From an uncultured Caldilineales bacterium (lineage in GTDB: Bacteria > Chloroflexota > Anaerolineae > JAAEKA01): DNA of 19,328 nucleotides. The stretch covers positions 1-19,328 of the forward strand of contig CALESQ010000094.1 in NCBI GenBank assembly GCA_937907455.1. Reading direction: 5' to 3'. Positions 6,995 to 13,969 of this stretch are shown here, piece after piece (position 1 is the stretch's first letter; the number at the start of each line of letters is the position of its first letter). A program made the translations under genes and the position numbers. The notes beneath the pieces are model-generated. The model was not told where the DNA came from and did no database searches. It saw nothing but the letters and a program-made list of their open reading frames with translations.

Positions 6995-7549
6995 TTACGG
7001 CTCGCGCACGGGCACTTCGAGCTGCATGGACTCGCCGTTGGCGAAGGTCAGCGTCAGAGGGAATTTGTCACCCACGTTGAGGTCCTTGGTCAGACCGATC
7101 AGCATGACATGGTAACCGCCGGGTTTCAACTCGACCTGGCCCTTGGCTGGGATTTCCAAACCACCGGCGACCTGCTGCATCTGCATTACATCGCCTTGCA
7201 TCACCGTTTCGTGGATTTCAATAGTCATGGCGACGTCGGCTGTGGCGCTCACCAAACGATCTGCCTTGTCCGTGCCGTTCTTCAGCATCATGTAAACCGC
7301 GCTATTGGCACCGCCGTGGCCCATGCCGGCCATATCACCCATGCCACCGCCCATATCACCAGCAGGCGTAGCTTCGGCGTTATGATCCATACCGGTCATC
7401 TCCATCATCTTGGCGGGGCGCGCCCAGACATTGTCAGCACTCAGACCGGTTTTGCTGCCGCTGCTGCATGAGGCCAGTGCCAACACAAGCACCAGCAAAA
7501 TAGCCGCTGCAAGCAAGGCCTGCCAACGCAACGTTGATCGAAACTGCAT
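6995..7549 (-). CDS. PCuAC-type copper chaperone lipoprotein
   Basis: 184 aa from ATG 7549, chosen because GGAG lies 8 bases upstream; a longer frame would start before this ribosome site. A lipoprotein signal peptide ends at LASC (Cys28). The PCu(A)C domain (DUF461) follows with its Cu(I) ligands H113, M124, H147 and M149 (IEIHETV ... GGYHVMLIGL). This is close to the family pattern H-x10-M-x21-H-x-M. An unusual insertion at residues 48-80 is rich in Met, His and Gly (MMEMTGMDHN, then repeated GDMGGG/GDMAGMGHGG) and could bind additional copper. In known systems such proteins deliver copper to cytochrome oxidase. It follows the HTH regulator by 13 bases and shares its transcript, so copper-linked control is plausible. 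Confidence 0.9.
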   Translation of the reverse strand: MQFRSTLRWQALLAAAILLVLVLALASCSSGSKTGLSADNVWARPAKMMEMTGMDHNAEATPAGDMGGGMGDMAGMGHGGANSAVYMMLKNGTDKADRLVSATADVAMTIEIHETVMQGDVMQMQQVAGGLEIPAKGQVELKPGGYHVMLIGLTKDLNVGDKFPLTLTFANGESMQLEVPVREP

Positions 7550-7562
7550 AGAGTCTTCTCCT

Positions 7563-8132
7563 TCACATAGCAAGATGCATCGAGCTGCGGACGAAAGCAA
7601 TGGCCTCGTCCAGGGCCATTAAAGTACCGCCGAAACCGGCTTGAAACCGTTCAGCGTTGCTTTTGTCTTCAAAAGCCAGCATGCTGGGAGTGCAGCAAAC
7701 CGCCAATTCGGGCGTAGCCAGATAGATAGCCGAGCGACCGTTGACCATCAGGCCATTTAGAAAATCGGTGACCAGAAAGCTGGTCACCTGCGCCGGAATG
7801 CGGGCCAGCACCATCAGGCCGCAGTGTGGACAACAGGCGCGCCGCCGGCTGCCATCCTGCAAATGCAAAGCCACCTGCGTGCGTGCCGCGACCGGGGCAA
7901 AACAGGCCATGCAAGTTTCTTTGGCGCTCTCTTTGTGGACACTGGGTACAGCCTGGGCTGACGGCACCGCACCGCCGCGCACCTTTTGCAGGTGTCCGCC
8001 CTGCTCCAGCACATGCAGGTCGCGGTGAATCGTCATCGCGGAAACGTTCAGAGTTTCAGCCAGTTCAGCGATTTCGACGCGGCCCTTGGCAGCGAGTACA
8101 TTCAGGATATGATAGTGGCGTTGGTCTGTCAT
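7563..8132 (-). CDS. DeoR-type HTH regulator fused to a Cys-rich NosL-like domain
   Basis: 189 aa from ATG 8132. Residues 5-57 form a DeoR-type winged helix (RHYHILNVLAAKGRVEIAEL, TIHRDLHVLEQGG, KVRGGA). The rest is not the usual DeoR sugar-binding domain. It has C74-x2-C77, C100-C101-x2-C104 (CCPHCGLM) and C146-C147. It continues with VTSFLVTDFLNGLMVNGRSAIYLATPEL and MLAFEDKSNAERFQAGFGG, resembling the NosL copper-binding fold. I infer a metal- or thiol-sensing transcription factor. It heads the PCuAC/DsrE operon, and a perfect inverted repeat overlaps its own promoter, so autoregulation is likely. The open frame extends 33 codons further upstream through AT-rich promoter DNA; the internal ATG is preferred although its ribosome site is poor (near-leaderless mRNA). 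Confident on the HTH, moderate on NosL. Confidence 0.75.
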   Translation of the reverse strand: MTDQRHYHILNVLAAKGRVEIAELAETLNVSAMTIHRDLHVLEQGGHLQKVRGGAVPSAQAVPSVHKESAKETCMACFAPVAARTQVALHLQDGSRRRACCPHCGLMVLARIPAQVTSFLVTDFLNGLMVNGRSAIYLATPELAVCCTPSMLAFEDKSNAERFQAGFGGTLMALDEAIAFVRSSMHLAM

Positions 8133-8148
8133 GTTACGTTTTGTTATA

Positions 8149-8178
8149 ATTATGTATATATCACAAATGATATAACAA
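8149..8178 (-). promoter_or_regulatory. Promoter of the HTH-NosL regulator operon
   Basis: On the minus strand TTGTTA (8178-8173) and CATAAT (8154-8149) lie 18 bases apart. A start near 8142 leaves a leader of only about 10 bases before ATG 8132, which fits the lack of a ribosome site. Confidence 0.45.
8157..8174. promoter_or_regulatory. Inverted-repeat operator TATATCA-N4-TGATATA
   Basis: A perfect 7-bp inverted repeat with spacer CAAA sits between the -35 and -10 boxes of the regulator promoter. It would suit repression by a dimeric HTH protein. The same half-sites, ATATCA (9165-9170) and TGATAT (9191-9196), recur in front of the rhodanese gene with a 20-base spacer. Confidence 0.5.
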
Positions 8179-8191
8179 GTGATGAGGCTTG

Positions 8192-9094
8192 TCAAATTGC
8201 CGCGGGATGCTGTTCCTGCACAAACTGCCAAAATGCACCGGCAGCCTGGGAATAGCCATTGCGCGAATTTTCAACAAAGTAGATCCAGCGCTTCATAGCT
8301 ACGTTTTGAATAGGCACAGCCTGAGCGCGCTGATTGCCATGACGATCCAGAATCAGGCGCGGCAGGAATCCCACGCCAATATGCTCTTGCACTGCCATCA
8401 GAATCGCCTCGGAGTTGTCCAGAGTCAGCACAGTTTCCAGTTGATCGTGACGTACCCCCACCTGGTCCAACGTTTCCATCACTGTCATGTGCGTACCTGA
8501 GGATGTGGCACGCATGACAAAACGCTCTCCATACAGCTCATCGGGTGCTATGTCACTGCGTTTGGCCCAGGGATGATCGGAAGGTACAGCCAGCACGATT
8601 TCATCTTCAAAAAAGCGGCGAAAATGCAGGCCGCTGCGCTGCACGCGGTGGCTGGTCACGGCCACATCCACCACACCCGCGGCCAGCCAATCCAGCACCT
8701 GCTCGCGCGGCCCTACTTTCACGGTGGCATGGACCAGGGGATAGCGGGTGCGGTACTGCGCCAACAAACGCGGAATAAGATATTTACCGGAAGAAGTTGA
8801 GCAACCCAGCGTAAGATGACCGGCCACTGCCCCATTGAGCGAGTGTATAGTATCCTCAATTTGCTGGCAGGCGCGCATCACTTCTTCAGCCAGCGGCAAC
8901 AAGGCACTGCCTGCCGAGCTTAGATGCACACGCCGCCCGTTGCGTTCGAACAGCCGGGCATCCAAATACTGTTCCAGAAGTTGGATATTCTGGCTCACCG
9001 ACGGCTGACTGATGTGCAATCGTTTTGCAGCCAGGGTAAAATTCCCTGTTTCGGCAGCGGCCACAAAGATACGCAAACTCTCGAGATCCAGCAT
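8192..9094 (-). CDS. LysR-family transcriptional regulator
   Basis: 300 aa. The N-terminal winged helix (about residues 1-60) has the LysR signature: LESLRIFVAAAETGNFTLAA, then RLHISQPSVSQNIQLLE and LDARLFERNGRRVHLSSAG. Residues ~88-290 form the periplasmic-binding-protein-like effector domain. AAGGAG lies 7-8 bases before the ATG. The gene is divergent from the rhodanese-cytochrome cluster across a 152-base intergenic region, the classic LysR arrangement, so it probably controls that cluster. It stops 59 bases before the HTH-NosL regulator on the same strand. The C-terminal domain resembles the CysB/CbbR-type group in general shape only; the effector cannot be predicted. Confidence 0.92.
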   Translation of the reverse strand: MLDLESLRIFVAAAETGNFTLAAKRLHISQPSVSQNIQLLEQYLDARLFERNGRRVHLSSAGSALLPLAEEVMRACQQIEDTIHSLNGAVAGHLTLGCSTSSGKYLIPRLLAQYRTRYPLVHATVKVGPREQVLDWLAAGVVDVAVTSHRVQRSGLHFRRFFEDEIVLAVPSDHPWAKRSDIAPDELYGERFVMRATSSGTHMTVMETLDQVGVRHDQLETVLTLDNSEAILMAVQEHIGVGFLPRLILDRHGNQRAQAVPIQNVAMKRWIYFVENSRNGYSQAAGAFWQFVQEQHPAAI

Positions 9095-9157
9095 AGTACA
9101 CTCCTTGAATAATTAAAGTTCTGAATGACAGGGTATCAGGAATTCTAATAACAAAAC

Positions 9158-9171
9158 ATGATCTATATCAT
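9158..9171. promoter_or_regulatory. FNR/CRP-like palindrome in the divergent intergenic region
   Basis: ATGAT-CTAT-ATCAT is a perfect inverted repeat containing TGAT-N4-ATCA, the core of FNR/DNR-type sites (consensus TTGAT-N4-ATCAA). It lies about 20 bases upstream of the rhodanese extended -10 element. It could instead be a LysR site or the half-site of the neighbouring HTH regulator. Confidence 0.4.
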
Positions 9172-9190
9172 AAGTTCTTAACAGTGTTTT

Positions 9191-9199
9191 TGATATGAT
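9191..9199 (+). promoter_or_regulatory. Extended -10 promoter of the rhodanese-cytochrome cluster
   Basis: TGATATGAT fits the extended -10 pattern TGnTATAAT with one mismatch. No good -35 box is present, as expected for an activator-dependent promoter with a palindrome upstream. Transcription would start near 9206, some 40 bases before the ATG, with GAGGAG at 9233-9238 as the ribosome site. Confidence 0.45.
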
Positions 9200-9246
9200 G
9201 AGTTAGTGTATCCTTTCACACAACAAAGTTTCGAGGAGAAAAAACC

Positions 9247-11223
9247 ATGAAACGTCCCTTCTTTTTACTCGTTTTAGTTGTTATGCTGCTGGCCGCTTGC
9301 GGAGCCCAGCAGGCCGCCGCGCCGGTAGCCGAGGTTGCCACACCCGTGCCTGCCACAGCTATCCCGGCTACAGCCACGCCCGTGCCGCCCACAGCTATCC
9401 CGGCCACAGCCACACCCGTGCCGCCCACAGCCACGCCGGAACCGGCAGTTGTGGAAAGCGAAGTTGCCAGCGCAGCCGCAGCCTATTTCGGCGCCGGCCT
9501 GAAGACCATCAGCGCCGATGCCCTGTATGAGAACCTCAACGACGGCGACGACAGCAACAACCCCACCATCATCTCGGTGCGCAAGGCCGAAGATGATGCC
9601 GTAGGCCACATCCCCGGAGCCATCAACGTTACCCCGGCCGAACTGTTTGATGCCGAAGTACTGGCTACCATTCCCCAGGATAAGCCCGTGGTGGTCTACT
9701 GCTACACCGGCCAGACCGCGGCGCAAGTAGTGCCCGCGCTGAACATGCTGGGCTATGATGCCAGCAGCCTGCTGTGGGGCATGAGCGGCTGGACCACCGA
9801 CCCCACCGTCTATGTCAACCGCTTCGACCCTGCCAAAGCCAAAGACTATACCACCGTTACTGATGAATTTGTGGCCGAAGAAACCTACGCCATGCCTGCC
9901 CCCCTGGCTGATGATCTGGCTGAGGCAGCCAACGCCTATTTCGACAAGGGCCTGAAAACCATTCAGGCCGATGCGCTATATGAAAACCTGAACGACGGCG
10001 ACACCAGCAACGACCCCTTCATTATCTCAGTGCGCTCGGCTGAGGACTACGCCAAGGGCCACCTGCCCGGCGCTGTGCAGTATGACCCCAAGACAATCTT
10101 TACCCCAGAGGTACTAAGCACAATCCCCAGTGATCGCCCGGTGGTGGTGTATTGCTACACCGGTCAAACCGCCAGCCAGGTGGTTTCGGGCCTGAACCTG
10201 CTGGGCTATGATGCCAACAATCTGGTATACGGCATGGGCATGTGGACAAACGATCCGGCTGTCTATGTAAAGCGCTTTGACCCGGAGAAAACGCCCAAGG
10301 ACTACACCGTAGAGACTGGCCCTGCGGCCAAAGCAGGCGCAGCCGCCGCGGGCGACGATCTGGCAATGGCCGTTGAAGGCTATTTCAGCAACGGCATCAA
10401 GACCATCAGCGCCGATGCCTTGTACGAAAACCTCAACGATGGCGACGACGACAACAACCCCACGATTATTTCGGTGCGCAAGCCGGAAGATTACGCGGCC
10501 GGGCATATCCCCGGCGCCATCAACCTGACACCCGCCGAGCTGTTTGATGCTGATGTACTGGCCACCATCCCGCAGGATAAGCCAGTGGTAGTGTACTGCT
10601 ACAGCGGCCAAACTGCCGGACAGGTAGTGCCGGTGCTGAATGCCATGGGCTACGATGCCAGCAGCCTGCTGTGGGGTATGGGCGGCTGGACCACCGACCC
10701 CGCGGTGTATGTCAATCGCTTTGACCCCGCCAAGGTCAAAGGCTATGCCACCACCACCGATGAGTTTGTGTCCGACGAAACGTACACAGAACCCGAAGCG
10801 CTGGGTGATAACTTCGACGAGGCCGCCAACGCCTACTTCGACGCCGGCATCAAGACCGTTCAGGCCGATGCGCTGTACGAAAACCTCAACGATGGCGACG
10901 ACAGCAACGACCCCTTCATTATCTCGGTACGCTCGGTGGAAGATTACGGCAAAGGTCACCTGCCCGGCGCAGTCAACTATGACGTAAAGACGTTGTTTAC
11001 TCCCGAAGTGCTCGCCACAATTCCCACAGACCGTCCCCTTGTGGTATACTGCTACACAGGTCAAACCGCCAGCCAGGTGGTATCAGGCCTGAACCTGCTG
11101 GGCTATGATGCCAGCAACCTGGTGTACGGCATGAGCATGTGGTCTGACGATCCCAATGTTTATGTAAAGCGCTTCGATCCGGAGAAAACCCCCAAGAACT
11201 ACCCTGTTGAATCGGGTAACTGA
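9247..11223 (+). CDS. Four-domain rhodanese-like lipoprotein
   Basis: 658 aa. A lipoprotein signal peptide ends at LLAAC (Cys18), then a Pro/Thr/Ala linker to about residue 70. Four rhodanese-like domains follow, each with an active loop CY(T/S)GQTA; the catalytic cysteines are C152, C303, C451 and C602. Domains 1 and 3 resemble each other (LLWGM-GWTTDP) and so do 2 and 4 (VVSGLNLLGYD..LVYGM-MW), so a two-domain AB unit was duplicated to ABAB. Rhodaneses bind or transfer sulfane sulfur as a Cys persulfide; here the site faces outside the membrane. GAGGAG (9233-9238) precedes the ATG by 8 bases. The gene leads the cytochrome cluster, which points to sulfide, polysulfide, thiosulfate or tetrathionate chemistry. 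No inactive domain is evident, since all four Cys are present. Confidence 0.93.
   Translation: MKRPFFLLVLVVMLLAACGAQQAAAPVAEVATPVPATAIPATATPVPPTAIPATATPVPPTATPEPAVVESEVASAAAAYFGAGLKTISADALYENLNDGDDSNNPTIISVRKAEDDAVGHIPGAINVTPAELFDAEVLATIPQDKPVVVYCYTGQTAAQVVPALNMLGYDASSLLWGMSGWTTDPTVYVNRFDPAKAKDYTTVTDEFVAEETYAMPAPLADDLAEAANAYFDKGLKTIQADALYENLNDGDTSNDPFIISVRSAEDYAKGHLPGAVQYDPKTIFTPEVLSTIPSDRPVVVYCYTGQTASQVVSGLNLLGYDANNLVYGMGMWTNDPAVYVKRFDPEKTPKDYTVETGPAAKAGAAAAGDDLAMAVEGYFSNGIKTISADALYENLNDGDDDNNPTIISVRKPEDYAAGHIPGAINLTPAELFDADVLATIPQDKPVVVYCYSGQTAGQVVPVLNAMGYDASSLLWGMGGWTTDPAVYVNRFDPAKVKGYATTTDEFVSDETYTEPEALGDNFDEAANAYFDAGIKTVQADALYENLNDGDDSNDPFIISVRSVEDYGKGHLPGAVNYDVKTLFTPEVLATIPTDRPLVVYCYTGQTASQVVSGLNLLGYDASNLVYGMSMWSDDPNVYVKRFDPEKTPKNYPVESGN
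9355..9438 (+). repeat. 36-bp tandem repeat encoding the Pro/Thr linker
   Basis: Two full 36-base units (9355-9390, 9391-9426) and a 12-base partial unit begin with ACAGC(T/C)A and end in CCGTGCCGCCC. They encode a 12-residue Thr/Ala/Pro unit of the spacer between the lipid anchor and the first rhodanese domain, a linker style common in Chloroflexota lipoproteins. Confidence 0.8.
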
Positions 11224-11283
11224 TCTTTTTCTGGCTGCAACCGTCCTTGTCAGGGACGATTGAGCCTTAAAGTCGGTATTTGT

Positions 11284-11315
11284 GCCTGTCTTGCCTGTTT
11301 CAGGGCAAGACAGGC
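11284..11315 (+). promoter_or_regulatory. Intercistronic RNA hairpin before the seleno-cytochrome gene
   Basis: A perfect 12-bp stem, GCCTGTCTTGCC with GGCAAGACAGGC, closes an 8-base loop. No T-run follows, so it is not a standard terminator. A weaker hairpin (CGTCC/GGACG, 11242-11258) lies upstream. It stands about 20 bases before the ribosome site of the next gene and may set mRNA processing, stability or translation between the rhodanese and cytochrome genes. Confidence 0.5.
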
Positions 11316-11348
11316 ATCCCCATTCTCAAGGAGAAAGGAAACCGGGCG

Positions 11349-12824
11349 ATGCGCTTAGCATTAAAACCAAGCTGGGTTTGGATCTTGCTGGCAGTTTGCG
11401 TGCTTGCTGTCAGCGTGGTGGTTGTCCAATGGGTACAGGGTGACACACTGCTGGCGGCCACGGCTGAGCCGCACACGGTGGCAGCCTCAGCACCCGCAGC
11501 CGAGGCTGTATTAGACTCCACCACTCAGCAGCATACCCTGGCAGCAGTTCGCGCCCTGGCTGAAAACAGTACCGGCGATGAGCTGCCTGCCGCCGATGTA
11601 CCCTCTTCTGACAACTGCATTGCCTGCCACACCAACCAAACCCTGCTGCAAGAGCTGGCCGTAGAACCGGAAAAGGTCGAATCGGAGCTGGCAGCAGGGG
11701 AAGGCTGAGCAGGCGAATTGCCTCCGGTGGAGGCATGGCAAAAAGTTCTGGTAGACGAAAAGTTCCTGACCGAAGACGTACATAGCCAACCCGGCTGCAT
11801 TGCCTGCCACGGCGGTGTGTCTGGTGTGGATGACAAAGATAAAGCGCACGAAGGATTGCTGCCCAAAGCCAGCGCCCAGGCTAATCGGGCCTGCGGCGGC
11901 TGTCATGTGGGCATTGTAGCCGAAGCCCGCACCAGCCCACACCGGCTGCAAACCGGCTATCTGGCAGTAATGAGCGAGCGTGGTGCTGATTTCACCATGC
12001 CGGAAACTGTGAAAGCCTATACCACGCACTGCACCAAATGCCACGCCGACTGCGGTGATTGCCACATCAGCCGGCCCAGCGCACTGGATGGTGGCTTGAT
12101 CGCCGGACACCAGGTGAAACGCGTGGCTTCGGTGTTTGTCACTTGCGGCGGCTGTCACAGCGCCCGCATCAACGACGAGTACAAAGGTGTACACGAAGGC
12201 ATCCCCGGCGATGTACATTGGGAAAAGGCGGGCATGCCCTGCACCAAATGCCACACCATGGAAGAGTTCCATGACGGTCAGCACGGCACCCGTTACGATA
12301 CTGAACCGAGCGTAGACTGCGTGGATTGCCACCAGGAAGACGTGCAAATCACCACCGACAACCGCCAACACATGATCCACATGGATAGTGTGCAATGCCA
12401 GGTGTGCCACGCGGCCGGCGAATACAAGTCCTGTTCCAATTGCCACACTGGCAAGGATGATAAGGGTATTGCCTATACGACTACCGATCCTTCGTTTATG
12501 ACGTTCAAGATCGGCCGCAATCCGATCCAAAGCGACACTCGGCCCTGGAACTATGTGTTAGTACGTCACGTCCCGACGAACCCCGATCTGTGGGCCTTTT
12601 ATGGCGACAACCTGTTGCCAACATTTGACAACGTGCCTTCGTGGAAAGCGACAACCCCGCATAACATGCAGAAGATTACCCCGCAAAACGCGTCGTGCAA
12701 CAGTTGTCATGGCCAGACAGACCTCTTCCTGACCGCCGATGATGTAGACCCCAGCGAATTGGAAGCCAATCGCAGCGTGATTGTAACACGGATTCCGCCA
12801 GCTCGACCGGAGGTTGAGCCATGA
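11349..12824 (+). CDS. 11-haem cytochrome c with an in-frame UGA (putative selenoprotein)
   Basis: 491 aa if UGA 11706-11708 (codon 120) is read through. Residues 9-29 are a signal peptide or membrane anchor. One CxxCH (C90-H94) precedes the UGA and ten follow: CIACH, CGGCH, CTKCH, CGDCH, CGGCH, CTKCH, CVDCH, CQVCH, CSNCH and CNSCH. The frame before and after the UGA is identical, with no decay downstream; the second part alone (TTG 11718 onward) has no ribosome site and no export signal. A SECIS-like hairpin follows the UGA, so residue 120 is probably selenocysteine (GEG-U-AGELPP). Alternatives are a nonsense mutation or sequencing error. ATG 11349 is chosen for AAGGA at 11335-11339. The stop overlaps the next start (ATGA). 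A conventional gene caller would split this into two genes, 11349-11708 and 11718-12824. Role: extracytoplasmic electron transfer. Confidence 0.75.
11706..11735 (+). promoter_or_regulatory. Putative bacterial SECIS element (UGA plus hairpin)
   Basis: After UGA (11706-11708) come 10 bases, then a perfect 7-bp stem UGCCUCC (11719-11725) / GGAGGCA (11729-11735) with loop GGU. The loop starts 17 nt after the UGA and has G at its first two positions. That agrees with the known bacterial SECIS pattern: a hairpin just downstream of the UGA with a G at the start of the apical loop, as in E. coli fdhF. SelB would bind this loop. Confidence 0.6.
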
Positions 12825-13969
12825 TCCGACAAACCAGCCATAATCACCGCATTTTCAGCGCGGTGATTATGGCTTTGGCATGGCTGCTGTTGCTGTCGAA
12901 CAGCGCCCTCGCCCAACAAACGCCTCCTACGGGGTCACTGCCCCCGGCCAGCTCGGTGGATAACGCCACCTGCTTAAACTGCCACCAACAGGCCGGTTTG
13001 ATGATGACCCTGCCTTCCGGTGAAGTGATGGCAGTGACGGTTGATAACACGGTGCTGGCACACTCGATGCACGCCGAAGAATCGTGCCAGGACTGCCACA
13101 GCGACATCAGCAGCTATCCGCACGGCACTATACCGGTCAATTCGTATCGCGAGCTGCAAATCTATTACAGCCAAAGTTGCGCCGATTGCCACGACGAGCA
13201 GGCTATGGAGCAGGTAGAAAGCGTTCATGCCCAGCTTCAGGCGGGCGGCGTGCAGGAAGCCGCGGTGTGCGCCGACTGTCACGGAGCCCACAACACCCAG
13301 GCAATTGACCGCGAAAAGCACCCCGAATTGCCGCTGACGGCCACGGCGCAGATTTGCCAGCAATGCCATAGCGGCATCTATAACCAATTCGAGCAAAGCG
13401 TTCACGGCAAGGCGCTAACAGCCGATGCGAACAGCGACGTGCCCACCTGCACCACCTGTCACCCCGCCCACTCGGCTGATGACCCGCGCACCCAGGCTTT
13501 TCGCCTGACATCCCCTGAGTTGTGCGCCACCTGCCATGCAGACAAAACCCTGATGGCCCAATACGAGATCTCGACCCAGGTCTTTGATACCTATGTGGCT
13601 GATTTCCACGGCGCCACCGTGATGTTGTTTGAAAAAACACATCCCGACCAGGCGACAAACAAGGCAGTCTGTACCGACTGCCACGGTGTCCACAATATCA
13701 CACCGGCCACGCGTGACAACCAACAGATAAAAGACAACATTCTGCCGCGCTGCCGTGAATGTCACCCTGACGCCACCGACAACTTTGCCAACAGTTGGTT
13801 GGGCCACTACGCGCCGAACTTTGAAACAGCGCCCATGGTAACCGCCATCACCTGGTTCTATCGCATTCTCATTCCGGCATTGGTGGCCTTTTTCCTGATC
13901 TACATCGCGCTCGACTACTACCGGCATCGTATGGATGCGCGCCACAACCGCAAGGAGGTGCAGGCATGA
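12821..13969 (+). CDS. 9-haem membrane-anchored cytochrome c
   Basis: 382 aa. A Sec signal peptide is cleaved after ALA31. Nine CxxCH motifs follow in order: CLNCH (C51), CQDCH, CADCH, CADCH, CQQCH, CTTCH, CATCH, CTDCH and CRECH. Many are followed by HxxH-type spacing (CADCHGAH, CTTCHPAH, CTDCHGVH) seen in NrfB/NapC-like and 'doubled CxxCH' proteins. A C-terminal transmembrane helix (about residues 347-367) ends in a basic cytoplasmic tail, so the haem domain is tethered on the outer face of the membrane. No Lys-type CxxCK motif is present. The start overlaps the preceding stop (ATGA) and the stop overlaps the cytochrome b start. It would link the cytochrome b to the soluble or extracellular cytochromes; the acceptor is unknown. 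Confidence 0.9.
   Translation: MIRQTSHNHRIFSAVIMALAWLLLLSNSALAQQTPPTGSLPPASSVDNATCLNCHQQAGLMMTLPSGEVMAVTVDNTVLAHSMHAEESCQDCHSDISSYPHGTIPVNSYRELQIYYSQSCADCHDEQAMEQVESVHAQLQAGGVQEAAVCADCHGAHNTQAIDREKHPELPLTATAQICQQCHSGIYNQFEQSVHGKALTADANSDVPTCTTCHPAHSADDPRTQAFRLTSPELCATCHADKTLMAQYEISTQVFDTYVADFHGATVMLFEKTHPDQATNKAVCTDCHGVHNITPATRDNQQIKDNILPRCRECHPDATDNFANSWLGHYAPNFETAPMVTAITWFYRILIPALVAFFLIYIALDYYRHRMDARHNRKEVQA

Noticed and set aside
8133..8231. 33-codon N-terminal extension of the HTH-NosL regulator
   Set aside because: It covers AT-rich promoter and operator DNA and encodes an implausible hydrophobic stretch before the canonical HTH start.
9355..9438. CRISPR-like array
   Set aside because: The repeats are contiguous 36-base coding units without spacers; they encode a Pro/Thr linker.
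10114..11064. Minus-strand 316-aa frame inside the rhodanese gene
   Set aside because: Periodic antisense of the repeated rhodanese domains; no start context.
11280..11348. Upstream extension of the seleno-cytochrome gene from position 11280
   Set aside because: It runs through a 12-bp hairpin and the ribosome site; the ATG at 11349 begins a normal membrane/signal segment.
11511..12530. Minus-strand 339-aa frame opposite the cytochrome gene
   Set aside because: Antisense of CxxCH-rich coding DNA; no ribosome site and no recognisable domain.
11718..12824. A separate 10-haem cytochrome gene starting at TTG 11718
   Set aside because: It has no ribosome site and no signal peptide, and it is in the same frame as the upstream gene with only the UGA between them; read-through explains it better.
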